64,000 nt of DNA from Maribacter zhoushanensis. GTDB taxonomy: Bacteria > Bacteroidota > Bacteroidia > Flavobacteriales > Flavobacteriaceae. The stretch is taken from the NCBI RefSeq assembly GCF_029350975.1, contig NZ_JARKMR010000004.1, positions 1-64,000 on the forward strand, in the 5' to 3' direction. Both the position numbers and the translations under genes were made by a program. The notes under the pieces are model-generated. The model was not told where the DNA came from, made no database searches, and saw only the letters and a list, made by a program, of their open reading frames with translations. Below, piece by piece: positions 36,611 through 44,010 of the stretch. The stretch's first letter is position 1; each line of letters starts with the position of its first letter.

Positions 36611-37104
36611 AAAATATATCCGCAATCAAAATATTAGAGGAAAAGTCTATTCAAATCACGGTAGCCAAATATCCAAATATTCCTAGTTACGCCGTTCCCA
36701 AAACGAAATACACTGATAAAACATCAAACGGTTTAACCAAATGTGTAATTCATTGGATCGAATATAACGGGTTTCAAGCTGAACGAATCAATTCAACCGG
36801 CAGACAAATAGATAACACTAAAATTGTTACCGATGTATTGGGCAGAACAAGGACCATAGGATCCAAAATATGGATTAAGGGAACTGGACAAACCGGCACG
36901 GCTGATATTTCTGCCACCATTCTAGGAAGGAGCGTCAAAATAGAAATAAAATGTAAGGCTAAAGGCGATAATTATCAGAGCCATGGACAAATGGAATATC
37001 AAAAGAAAATTGAACGTTCAGGTGGAATATATATCATTGTTCGAACCTTCGATGACTTCTATAATTGGTATTTAAACTTCAAAAGAGAATACAATGGAAG
37101 ATAA
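36607..37104 (+). CDS. VRR-NUC-like PD-(D/E)xK nuclease
   Basis: The 165-residue protein has GTADISATILGRSVKIEIKC, which supplies Asp in GTADI and the Glu-x-Lys of EIKC, then QSHGQMEYQKKIERSGGIYI with the Gln-x-x-Tyr motif. This is the VRR-NUC / Holliday-junction-type nuclease core seen in phage and islands. It overlaps the previous gene by 4 bp and the following gene by 11 bp. A role in element DNA processing is likely; specificity is unknown. Confidence 0.65.
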   Translation: MKNISAIKILEEKSIQITVAKYPNIPSYAVPKTKYTDKTSNGLTKCVIHWIEYNGFQAERINSTGRQIDNTKIVTDVLGRTRTIGSKIWIKGTGQTGTADISATILGRSVKIEIKCKAKGDNYQSHGQMEYQKKIERSGGIYIIVRTFDDFYNWYLNFKREYNGR

Positions 37105-37801
37105 CTATAAAGAAAAATACTTCAATTTCCCTATTCAATTGGTTGAAGGATTTATGGAAGATTCTAAATTAGTATTGAACAACATATCGGATTACGGTAT
37201 TTATTTAATGTCTCTAAACTATGAATTTGGGGAGGAAGAAGAGGAAAGAATGGCTAGTGCCTTTAAATTTTTTAACCTTGAAAAAAAAAATGTTTGGAAA
37301 ACCCATGAAAGGGGCAAAAACCTATATGATAGCCTAGAAATGAAAAGTCCAATGGTTGGAATAAAAATGGAAATTTTTTGGGATTATTACAAAAATCCTA
37401 AAACAGACTTTCAAAAAGCAACGCTTTTAGCACATTTAGCCATAAGAAGCATACTAAAGGACAAATCTTACTGTAAAATTACTAATCTATATCTATGGTC
37501 TAGAATGGACGGTAAAACACACGCAGTGGATGATAAATGGGAGCTATCACCAAGTATTAGAAAATTCACTAATCATTATCAGACTCGAAAACTTAAAAAT
37601 GAGCTTAAGGATAACTGGTTCCTAATAGAATATTCCAGACGAACTAGAGGATGGTTTGTCAGTTATAAAATGTCTCTGACCGATTTGATTTTTTATGTTG
37701 AGAAAAGAAAAAAAAAGAATAGAGACGAAAAAAGAAAACAAGATGAAAAGGAGGCTTATGATCAAGCGATGAGAAGGCTTAAGAATGATTATGATTTTTA
37801 G
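37094..37801 (+). CDS. Unknown element protein, replication-linked by position
   Basis: The 235-residue protein has an acidic N-terminal half (YEFGEEEEERMASAFKFF), a middle with KATLLAHLAIRSILKDKSYC and TNLYLWSRMDGK, and a very basic C-terminal tail (VEKRKKKNRDEKRKQDEKEA). The basic tail and place behind a nuclease gene suggest DNA or RNA contact. The family is not recognised. It overlaps the nuclease gene by 11 bp and ends the operon. Confidence 0.5.
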   Translation: MEDNYKEKYFNFPIQLVEGFMEDSKLVLNNISDYGIYLMSLNYEFGEEEEERMASAFKFFNLEKKNVWKTHERGKNLYDSLEMKSPMVGIKMEIFWDYYKNPKTDFQKATLLAHLAIRSILKDKSYCKITNLYLWSRMDGKTHAVDDKWELSPSIRKFTNHYQTRKLKNELKDNWFLIEYSRRTRGWFVSYKMSLTDLIFYVEKRKKKNRDEKRKQDEKEAYDQAMRRLKNDYDF

Positions 37802-37902
37802 AACTAATAAGGAAAATGTCTCTCGTTCAAAAAATCTTTTGAACACGTGATTTAATTTCTTTTTAAAGTTTATTCTTAAAAGGTATTCTTAGAATGTATT
37901 TA

Positions 37903-38034
37903 TATAGGTTGTCATAAAAATAAATGTTATATCACTCTTAGATAACCCAACTATAAAAAAATTACAGTTTCCGGCACCTTTTAACCCATAAATAAATCAA
38001 AACAATCTGTGCTGCTTTATTATAGGTTGTCATA
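37903..38034. promoter_or_regulatory. Direct repeat TATAGGTTGTCATA upstream of an XRE gene
   Basis: The 14-base word TATAGGTTGTCATA occurs at 37903-37916 and 38021-38034. The second copy ends 27 bp before the XRE regulator's ATG. The copies may be binding sites for that regulator. The rest of the 37802-38060 gap is AT-rich and holds no gene. Confidence 0.35.
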
Positions 38035-38060
38035 TGGTTGCGTAAAATAAATAAAATAAA

Positions 38061-38282
38061 ATGATAGAAGAAATTGAAGATTTTGGAGCGTTCGTAAAAA
38101 CTACGCGAATGAAATACGGCATAAGTCAAAATTACATTAGTAAGGAGTCGGGAGTAACAAGAAGTGCAATCAGTAATATTGAAAACTGTAAAGTAACAGA
38201 CACCAAACTCAGTACCGTAATAAAAATTACCAAGGCACTAAACAGGGTGATTATGCCAATCGACCTCAACGAATTAAAATAA
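38061..38282 (+). CDS. XRE-family HTH regulator
   Basis: The 73-residue protein is almost only an XRE helix-turn-helix: RMKYGISQNYISKESGVTRS, then AISNIENCKVTDTKLSTVIK. It should act as a repressor or antitoxin-like regulator inside the element. No toxin-like gene adjoins it directly. Upstream direct repeats at 37903 and 38021 may be its operator. Confidence 0.8.
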   Translation: MIEEIEDFGAFVKTTRMKYGISQNYISKESGVTRSAISNIENCKVTDTKLSTVIKITKALNRVIMPIDLNELK

Positions 38283-38534
38283 GACGTGTAAGCGTGTCTT
38301 TGTATCAATCATTAACACATTATCACAAAAACAGAAATTATACGCTTAAATCGCCTTATATGAATTACCGGCAACTGAATTAATTTATTTCTTTCAATAG
38401 CTAAGAATTGCCCTATATAAGTGTCTTTGGTAATGCTTTAGTATAGTTTTATAACTCTTCTTAATCAACACAGATAGAACTCCACTAGAGTTATTGCTTG
38501 TGTATTGCATAAGATACTAAGTTAGTTAGTTATC

Positions 38535-39200
38535 TTAGTTTTCGCTGTTATAACCCTTACTTTTAAAAATTGAGAGTAAATAAATAATACCGAACATGAC
38601 CAAAAAAGAAACGGCAACCACCGGCACTAAATTCTTTCTAAAAAAACTTATAGTGTAAGAACCTAGCATTCTACTATTATTCGGGTTATCCTTTACATAT
38701 TCTATCTTGATATTATCTCCTTTATGTAAACGCTTACCATCAAGAGAACTACCATACTTATACTCTTTACCATTTACAGTATAAGAGTACTCTAAATACC
38801 CCACTATATTGCTGACCGCTTTTCTACCGTCGTAAAGTTCCTCAACAATTTCCTCAGTGTCTAGATTAAACACCGTTGCCTGAGTGGTTCCTTTTTCTTT
38901 ATACTCGATATCAAATTCCTCTTTTTCAAGATAAAAAATAAATAGTAACCAAGTAACCAGGAAACTAATAAGGTAGATAACTATATATTCATAATTAGAT
39001 CTTTTCGACTTGGATCTACCACTGTTCGACTTTAAATAAGTCTTCTTTCTTTCTTGTACATTCTTGAACGCTTGTATTTTGGCTTTTTGAGTTTCCGTCA
39101 ACTTGCTGAACCTGTCTTTATTCTCTTTTTCCTGAACGTTCTTGAACGCTTGAAGTCTCAGTCTTTCCGATCTTGACATTTTCGATATGTTATCACCCAT
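38535..39200 (-). CDS. Membrane protein with DUF3592-like domain and repeated N-terminal motif
   Basis: The 221-residue protein has two membrane helices (about 75-93 and 190-212) around an extracytoplasmic domain. That domain has VGYLEYSYTVNGKEYKYGSS and DNIKIEYVKDNPNNSRML, which is DUF3592-like. The N-terminal 60 residues contain two copies of an AFKNVQE motif (QAFKNVQEKENKDRF and QAFKNVQERKKTYL) followed by a basic stretch. Function is unknown, and the gene is the only one on its strand in the left half of the element's right arm. Confidence 0.6.
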   Translation of the reverse strand: MGDNISKMSRSERLRLQAFKNVQEKENKDRFSKLTETQKAKIQAFKNVQERKKTYLKSNSGRSKSKRSNYEYIVIYLISFLVTWLLFIFYLEKEEFDIEYKEKGTTQATVFNLDTEEIVEELYDGRKAVSNIVGYLEYSYTVNGKEYKYGSSLDGKRLHKGDNIKIEYVKDNPNNSRMLGSYTISFFRKNLVPVVAVSFLVMFGIIYLLSIFKSKGYNSEN

Positions 39201-39320
39201 ATTCTACCCTGTTTTTAATATTTCAATAAAATCCTAAATCAATTAACTTTTTTTACTAATTATACAAACTGTACAATAAAAGAACTTAAGATTTTAAAAT
39301 TATAGAATAAATTCTGAAAT

Positions 39321-39584
39321 TTGGATTATATCAAATTCAGTATTCAGAAATTATCATTTAAAGTGTTTTATAGACTTTTAAAGGAGATAGGTAAGGAAAG
39401 AAAAGATGCAGAATTATATGAAAACAAGCCTTTATCGATGGATGGCTTCTATGTCCAATTTGAACCTGACACTTTGAATTTCAATTTATACTACAAGTAT
39501 CCTTCAAGAGTGATAATGTTTATAATTCCAGTACTAGGCTATTGGAATGTTCCAATTGATAATTGGGTTAGGGAAAGGAAATAA
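39321..39584 (+). CDS. Small hypothetical protein (87 aa)
   Basis: The frame begins with TTG 39321, with no in-frame ATG upstream because a TGA lies at 39315. The 87-residue product has a hydrophobic C-terminal part (YYKYPSRVIMFIIPVLGYWN) and a basic start. No family is recognised. Coding potential is uncertain, but the stretch lies in a gene-sized gap before the toxin-antitoxin pair. Confidence 0.35.
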   Translation: MDYIKFSIQKLSFKVFYRLLKEIGKERKDAELYENKPLSMDGFYVQFEPDTLNFNLYYKYPSRVIMFIIPVLGYWNVPIDNWVRERK

Positions 39585-39709
39585 AATCTTAGACTAAGTC
39601 TTATTTATTTAAAAATAAGCTATTTAAAATATGCGTTTTATTTATTTTTTGTGTGAGCAGTATTATTTGCATGCTTTTTCTATGTACTTTTGCAAAAGGG
39701 AAATGGGTT

Positions 39710-40183
39710 ATGTATAAAGTAAATCAAATATCGGACTGGATTTTAAGCAAGACTAATATAGATGCTGGGGATACTATATCTCCTTTGAAGCTTCAAAAAT
39801 TATTATATTATTCTCAAGCATGGTGTCTAACTATTTATAATGGTACAAGTCTTTTTGAAGAAAGAATAGAAGCTTGGGCTCATGGTCCTGTTGTTCCTTC
39901 TCAATACGCTAGATTTGCTGATATTCCAAGAGAGAATAGTATTGATATTAGCAAAATGGAGTTGAGTATACCTAAACTTGATAATCAGATCGATAGTCTT
40001 TTAAATGAAGTTTTAGATACTTACGGAGAGCATTCAGCAAGTTATCTAGAAAAATTGACTCATCAAGAATCCCCTTGGATAATAGCAAGAAAAGATTTGA
40101 AACCATGGGAACGCTCTACAGAGGAAATTACTGCGGAATCTATGATTGAATACTACACCAATCTTAAAGTTGATGGGGAATAA
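39710..40183 (+). CDS. Panacea (SocA/DUF4065) antitoxin
   Basis: From ATG 39710 the protein has 157 residues, beginning MYKVNQISDWILSKTNID. Typical Panacea segments are LKLQKLLYYSQAWCLTIYNG, EERIEAWAHGPVVPSQYARF and a C-terminal helix with HQESPWIIARKDL. Panacea domains serve as antitoxins to many unrelated toxins. An upstream ATG at 39653 would add an unlikely Cys-rich extension. The next gene overlaps its stop by 11 bp, fitting the antitoxin-toxin arrangement. Confidence 0.8.
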   Translation: MYKVNQISDWILSKTNIDAGDTISPLKLQKLLYYSQAWCLTIYNGTSLFEERIEAWAHGPVVPSQYARFADIPRENSIDISKMELSIPKLDNQIDSLLNEVLDTYGEHSASYLEKLTHQESPWIIARKDLKPWERSTEEITAESMIEYYTNLKVDGE

Positions 40184-40640
40184 TCATTTAAAAAAAAGTT
40201 TAATCCCCAAAAGTGCCACTCTAAATACCACAACAAAGTTTATTAATAAAGAGGCAACCACTTTATTTAATAATAATGTGGAAGGAAACGATTCATTAGT
40301 TTTTACCTCTCTGAGATTTATTCAGTACTCATACCAATGTTTTCATCAATGGACTAAGCAAGAAATGAATGAATTTTGGAGATTTAATTCTTCAATTCAT
40401 GAAAAAACATGGTCAAGCGTGTACGGGTCTGCTACAAAGAACAAAAAAAATAAATCGGGTTTAGGCTACACGGTAATAGATTTAAGTAAATATCCTAATC
40501 CTGAATTTAAAGAAAATCTATCTTCTGATATTACGATATTTGAGTTACGGGTAAATAGAACAATAAGGGTTCATGGTTTCAGAAGTCAAGCAGTATTCTA
40601 TATTTGTTGGCTTGATAGAGATCATAAGCTATTAGATTAA
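40173..40640 (+). CDS. Candidate toxin paired with the Panacea antitoxin
   Basis: The likely start is ATG 40173, which overlaps the antitoxin stop; the 155-residue protein begins MGNNHLKKSLIPKSATLNTT. Its middle has TSLRFIQYSYQCFHQWTKQE and FRFNSSIHEKTWS-like aromatics, and its end has ELRVNRTIRVHGFRSQAVFY followed by ICWLDRDHKLLD. The C-terminal strands resemble RelE/ParE-type toxin folds, but this is not certain. Its identity as the toxin rests on the operon position. The TTG upstream at 40146 is not needed. Confidence 0.55.
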   Translation: MGNNHLKKSLIPKSATLNTTTKFINKEATTLFNNNVEGNDSLVFTSLRFIQYSYQCFHQWTKQEMNEFWRFNSSIHEKTWSSVYGSATKNKKNKSGLGYTVIDLSKYPNPEFKENLSSDITIFELRVNRTIRVHGFRSQAVFYICWLDRDHKLLD

Positions 40641-40980
40641 ATATTTCAATGAGATTGGTATTTTTGTAGTTGGAAAATTTAGAGCAATTTATCAAAACTC
40701 ATATTCCGCTATTGAGTTTACATCTAGCTAGAGTGTTTATTTAAAATATCAAAAATTTGATATATAATATACTGTGTGATATGATATACTGTATATCAAG
40801 CAAACTGACGAATAAGAAAATCAGGATATTTGACCCCACCCCCTTCATATAGTTTTAGTCCAGCGATAATTTTTTGACTTTTTTATATTGGATATTCCAG
40901 ACCAATTTCACCATACTAATTTAAAACCTGCAGTTTTTACTTCACATTATTTTCAGTTACAAGTAATCGAATAGCACAAG
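40641..40980. other. Gap between converging genes with a 17-bp palindrome
   Basis: This 340-bp region separates the toxin gene from the minus-strand XRE gene, which converge on it. It contains TGATATAC/GTATATCA around one central T at 40782-40798, next to more TGATAT words. There is no T-run, so it is not a clear terminator. No gene is seen. Confidence 0.4.
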
Positions 40981-41253
40981 CTACTTCAATTTAACAGCCA
41001 GTATCTTTAACTCCTTTAAAGAGTTTATCCTGTATGTCTTGCCTTTATGTTCAATTACCCCATGGGTGCCATTACTAACGAATAAATCCCTTACTTCTAC
41101 ATTTAATGCACTAGCTAGCCTTTGTAATGTTTCGACCGTTGTATTTTCACCGTTGATAATCCGGCTCAATGTATTAGGCGCCATGTCTATTTGCAGCGCC
41201 AGATCCTTTAAAGTCACATTTTGAACTTTTGCAATTTCTTTTATAGTATACAT
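40981..41253 (-). CDS. XRE-family HTH regulator
   Basis: The 90-residue protein has an XRE helix-turn-helix: QNVTLKDLALQIDMAPNTLS, then RIINGENTTVETLQRLASAL. A short C-terminal part (HGVIEHKGKTYRINSLKELK) may mediate dimerisation. It is divergent from 41425-41637, and the 170-bp gap between them holds AT-rich TATA repeats (including ACTATAAGTATACTAT at 41285-41300) suitable for an operator. Confidence 0.75.
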   Translation of the reverse strand: MYTIKEIAKVQNVTLKDLALQIDMAPNTLSRIINGENTTVETLQRLASALNVEVRDLFVSNGTHGVIEHKGKTYRINSLKELKILAVKLK

Positions 41254-41424
41254 CTAGTATAAATTTAGTATCACAAAAATATACACTATAAGTATACTAT
41301 CATAATATTTAATACACATCACAAATATATTATTTAAATTTTAATCAAAAATGTTTTATAGTTCGATAAGCAGGAGTTAAATTTGTGATGCAATTAATAG
41401 ATATTAACCAGTAAAATAATACTT

Positions 41425-41637
41425 ATGGAAAGTAAATTAGAGAATGCCGTAAAAGATTTATTTCAAAGTGCAGAACCAAATAGTTTTAAACAGACTATAA
41501 ATGAATTATTTATGGGTTGGATAGAATCGGAAATATCCGACGATGTAGATTGTAGGAAACAGCATCATTTCAGATACAGAAGATTAATAGAGTTCTTTGA
41601 GCAAGCTGAGGTATTAGTTGGAAAAGAATTAAGCTAA
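41425..41637 (+). CDS. Small hypothetical protein (70 aa)
   Basis: The 70-residue protein (MESKLENAVKDLFQSAEPNS, then WIESEISDDVDCRKQHHFRY) is acidic at first and Arg/His-rich later, and predicted helical. It is divergent from the XRE gene across a putative operator, a common place for a toxin-antitoxin or regulator partner. There is no recognised family. Confidence 0.4.
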   Translation: MESKLENAVKDLFQSAEPNSFKQTINELFMGWIESEISDDVDCRKQHHFRYRRLIEFFEQAEVLVGKELS

Positions 41638-41647
41638 ATCAATTGAT

Positions 41648-42265
41648 TCAATTTAGGCTATCCGATTCATAAACAGCTATAAGCATTTCAGCTTCATAGA
41701 TTCTATCTTTTAGAATATCGTTATCCTTTTTAAAGTCAATTCTAAGACTGTCTATTTTATTTTCTATATTTCTTATTTCGGATTGAGAACTACTATTAGA
41801 ATTGCTTTTACTAGCAACCACCAAACTAATTATTGCAACTGCAGCACTTACTCCTGAGATTATAAGTGGAATCAAGTAAGTTTTAAGTTTCATATTAGCT
41901 ACCTGATTACTGAGAGATAAATTTTCTTCGGTAAGATTTCTTATAGCTTGTTCCTGATTAGCAATGCTAGCAGCTTGTAATTCAGCTTCCAACTCGCTCT
42001 CATACATATTTACAAAACCACCGGCCATCAAAAACTCCTCTGTAAAATTATTTGACCCAAGGTAAAACATACCGCCCGATTTGTTATAATAAATATAACG
42101 TTCGCCTTCCCTTATTATCTCATCTAATATTATATCAAAATGAGCTAAAGATTTTACTGGTTTACCCATCTTGGAATAAATATGATCATTGTGCGGATTG
42201 CCATCTATTGGCAGTAGAAATTCCAAAATCTTATTCTTTAGCTCAGCTCTCTCCTTACCTTCCAT
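41648..42265 (-). CDS. Coiled-coil membrane protein of unknown function
   Basis: The 205-residue protein has an N-terminal soluble part with winged-helix-like features (KNKILEFLLPIDGNPHNDHI). A coiled coil at about 90-120 (ESELEAELQAASIANQEQAI) precedes one membrane helix (LIPLIISGVSAAVAIISLVV). A second coil (IRNIENKIDSLRIDFKKDND) ends it. The soluble-coil-TM-coil layout recalls effector or sensor proteins of defence islands, but no domain is recognised. It shares a transcript with the smaller gene upstream (5-bp gap). Confidence 0.45.
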   Translation of the reverse strand: MEGKERAELKNKILEFLLPIDGNPHNDHIYSKMGKPVKSLAHFDIILDEIIREGERYIYYNKSGGMFYLGSNNFTEEFLMAGGFVNMYESELEAELQAASIANQEQAIRNLTEENLSLSNQVANMKLKTYLIPLIISGVSAAVAIISLVVASKSNSNSSSQSEIRNIENKIDSLRIDFKKDNDILKDRIYEAEMLIAVYESDSLN

Positions 42266-42269
42266 AATT

Positions 42270-42512
42270 CTAAATCTTATTTATATCAATACTCCCAGAA
42301 TACCTATCCAAAGCTTCCCCAGTTTTAAAATGCCCTTTACCTAATATCTTATTGGTTTTCGGGTCGTATTCAACTTCAACGAAAAAAGCGTACAAAGCGT
42401 AGAGGTTATACTTTCGTTTGGAGGTAGTATGGTTAGTCAAATATGTACTATTTTCCCAAAGATTATTCCATTGATCAGTTTCCGGTAACATCATGTATTC
42501 ATATAATCCCAT
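42270..42512 (-). CDS. Small hypothetical protein (80 aa)
   Basis: The 80-residue protein (MGLYEYMMLPETDQWNNLWE, later FFVEVEYDPKTNKILGKGHF) is aromatic-rich and predicted beta-rich. It is the first gene of a two-gene minus-strand unit with 41648-42265. The FKTGEALDRYSGSI end suggests a small globular domain. No family is recognised. Confidence 0.4.
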   Translation of the reverse strand: MGLYEYMMLPETDQWNNLWENSTYLTNHTTSKRKYNLYALYAFFVEVEYDPKTNKILGKGHFKTGEALDRYSGSIDINKI

Positions 42513-42573
42513 TATTTAAAAATAGCACAATATTTTATTTCAATTATTGACAGGTATTAGAAAACGACAAATC

Positions 42574-42621
42574 TTGTACAAAATAACCTTGAAGAACGAT
42601 TACAATACAATAATCGTACAA
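42574..42621. promoter_or_regulatory. Right-end GTAC words, candidate integrase arm sites
   Basis: TTGTACAA at 42574-42581 and TCGTACAA at 42614-42621 match the words grouped at 33186-33212 near the other end. Both groups lie within 120-150 bp of the attachment repeats, as expected for integrase or excisionase arm-binding sites. Confidence 0.35.
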
Positions 42622-42638
42622 ATTGAAGAATCAAAAAA

Positions 42639-42669
42639 CCCCAACTAATTGATATACAATTTATTGGGG
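42639..42669 (-). terminator. Element-supplied terminator for tRNA-Ser
   Basis: On the minus strand, CCCCAATAAATTG faces CAATTAGTTGGGG around a short AT loop, followed by a T-run (six A on the + strand at 42633-42638). It sits 10 bp downstream of the tRNA 3' end. It replaces the older terminator now at 33006-33033. Confidence 0.6.
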
Positions 42670-42678
42670 ATTTATAAA

Positions 42679-42693
42679 GCGGAGAAAGAGGGA
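42679..42693 (+). repeat. Right attachment site within tRNA-Ser 3' end
   Basis: GCGGAGAAAGAGGGA covers one base beyond the tRNA 3' end and 14 tRNA bases (discriminator, acceptor strand and part of the T-arm). It is identical to 33042-33056. The tRNA remains complete, so the element restores its target. Confidence 0.75.
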
Positions 42694-42764
42694 TTCGAAC
42701 CCCCGGAGGTGTGACCCTCAACAGTTTTCAAGACTGCCGCATTCGACCACTCTGCCATTTCTCC
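42680..42764 (-). tRNA. tRNA-Ser (anticodon UGA)
   Basis: The 85-nt minus-strand sequence starts GGAGAAATGGCAGAGTGG and ends TTTCTCCG. The 7-bp acceptor pairs GGAGAAA with TTTCTCC. The anticodon arm GCAGT/ACTGT holds loop CTTGAAA, so the anticodon is TGA (reads UCA). A long variable arm and GGTTCGAATCC T-arm confirm class II tRNA-Ser. CCA is not encoded. Confidence 0.95.
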
Positions 42765-42922
42765 TGAGTGCCTCATCAGGTATTCCCTGAATGCGGGTGC
42801 AAATATATAAAGGTTTTCTTATCTAATAAAGCCTTTTCTTAATTATTTTTTATCTCCGTTATTTCAAAACATTTTCAAAGAAATGAAAAGGTTGAATTTC
42901 AGTTATTTATTACCTTGCTACG

Positions 42923-43930
42923 ATGACAAAACCGCTTGTAAGTATCCTTATTCCTTTTAAAAATGTTGGCGAATATTTTGAAGAATGTCTAAAATCCATC
43001 CAAAATCAGACCTATAAAAACTGGGAAGTGGTTGCCGTAAACGATAATTCAAGCGATGACAGTTTAGCAATTGCAAATAAATTTGCGACCATAGATTATA
43101 GATTTAAGATACTTTCAAATGATAAGTCAGGCATTATAACGGCACTTAGAAAAGCGTACAGTCATAGTAGCGGCGATTTTATCTCAAGAATGGATGCCGA
43201 TGATTATATGGCACCTGATCGTATAAATATAATGGCAAAGTCATTATTACAGGAAGGAAAAGGAAGTCTTGCCGTTGGGAAAGTCAAATATTTTTCAAAA
43301 GCGGGCGTAAACGATGGATACGACCGTTATGAGAAGTGGTTGAACAAATTGACCGCTACCGGTGAAAATTTTAATGAGATATATAAAGAATGTGTAATAC
43401 CCTCCCCTTGTTGGATGGTGTATAGAGAAGACTTTGAAGCTAGTGATGCCTTTAATCCAGATAGATACCCTGAAGATTATGACCTTGCTTTTCGTTTTTA
43501 CGAATTGGGATTAAAATGTATACCATGCACCACTACCCTACACTACTGGCGAGATTATGACAATAGAACATCTAGAACCAGTGAACACTATGCACAGAAC
43601 TACTTCTTGGATATTAAGTTGCACTACTTTTTAAAATTAGAATACAAACCCAACAATAACCTAGTAGTTTGGGGTGCAGGTAAGAAAGGAAAAACTATTG
43701 CCAATTCTCTTGTCGAGAAAAATATTCCTTTTCAATGGGTATGCGATAATGAAAAGAAAATTGGAAAAGATATTTATGGTGTTCGGTTAAAGCACTTCTC
43801 TGCTCTAAAAGACGTAAAACACTCTAAAACTATTATCACCGTAGCTAATGAAGATGACCAAAACACAATCAGATCGTTCTTTACTGATTTAGAACAAAAG
43901 CCAGCAGTAGATTATTTCTTCTTTTGCTAA
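42923..43930 (+). CDS. Family 2 glycosyltransferase with C-terminal nucleotide-fold extension
   Basis: The 335-residue protein begins with a GT-A fold: LVSILIPFKNVGEYFEECLK, VVAVNDNSSDDSL, and the metal site SRMDADDYMAPDRI. A CWMVYREDFE and PEDYDLAFRFYELG acceptor region follow. Residues about 245-335 form a separate part with VVWGAGKKGKTIANSLVEKN and WVCDNEKKIGKDIYGVRL, a Rossmann-like segment unusual in small GT2 enzymes. It should transfer a sugar to an envelope glycan. It is the first gene after the tRNA. Confidence 0.82.
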   Translation: MTKPLVSILIPFKNVGEYFEECLKSIQNQTYKNWEVVAVNDNSSDDSLAIANKFATIDYRFKILSNDKSGIITALRKAYSHSSGDFISRMDADDYMAPDRINIMAKSLLQEGKGSLAVGKVKYFSKAGVNDGYDRYEKWLNKLTATGENFNEIYKECVIPSPCWMVYREDFEASDAFNPDRYPEDYDLAFRFYELGLKCIPCTTTLHYWRDYDNRTSRTSEHYAQNYFLDIKLHYFLKLEYKPNNNLVVWGAGKKGKTIANSLVEKNIPFQWVCDNEKKIGKDIYGVRLKHFSALKDVKHSKTIITVANEDDQNTIRSFFTDLEQKPAVDYFFFC

Positions 43931-43984
43931 CCCAAGTTCAAAAATAATAGTTGCAATCTCACAAGCTTCTAATTTCAAAATAAT

Positions 43985-43992
43985 TATCTTTG
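43985..43992 (+). promoter_or_regulatory. -7 box of the BatA-domain gene
   Basis: TATCTTTG fits the Bacteroidota -7 consensus TAnnTTTG and lies 18 bp before the ATG at 44011. The matching upstream -33 element is not clear. Confidence 0.4.
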
Positions 43993-44010
43993 CTTTAATC
44001 AAAAATAGGA

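Larger units (their letters stand above)
33042..42693. mobile_element. Integrated element (9.65 kb) in tRNA-Ser
   Basis: The element is bounded by 15-bp direct repeats. The right one is the tRNA-Ser(UGA) 3' end. It carries a tyrosine integrase just inside the left end, an excisionase-like HTH protein, a winged-helix/RhuM-like gene, a VRR-NUC-like nuclease gene, two XRE regulators, a Panacea antitoxin-toxin pair and several unknown genes. No capsid, terminase or conjugation gene is present, so it is a satellite or genomic island dependent on a helper rather than a complete phage. Confidence 0.75.

Noticed and set aside
39653-40183. Extended 176-residue form of the Panacea antitoxin
   Set aside because: The extra N-terminus is Cys-rich and hydrophobic and does not resemble family members, which begin near MYKVNQISDW.
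40782-40798. Palindrome as promoter operator of the toxin-antitoxin pair
   Set aside because: It lies downstream of both flanking genes, which converge, so there is no promoter there to control.
33042-42693. Complete prophage
   Set aside because: No capsid, terminase, portal or tail genes are present, so it is an island or satellite.
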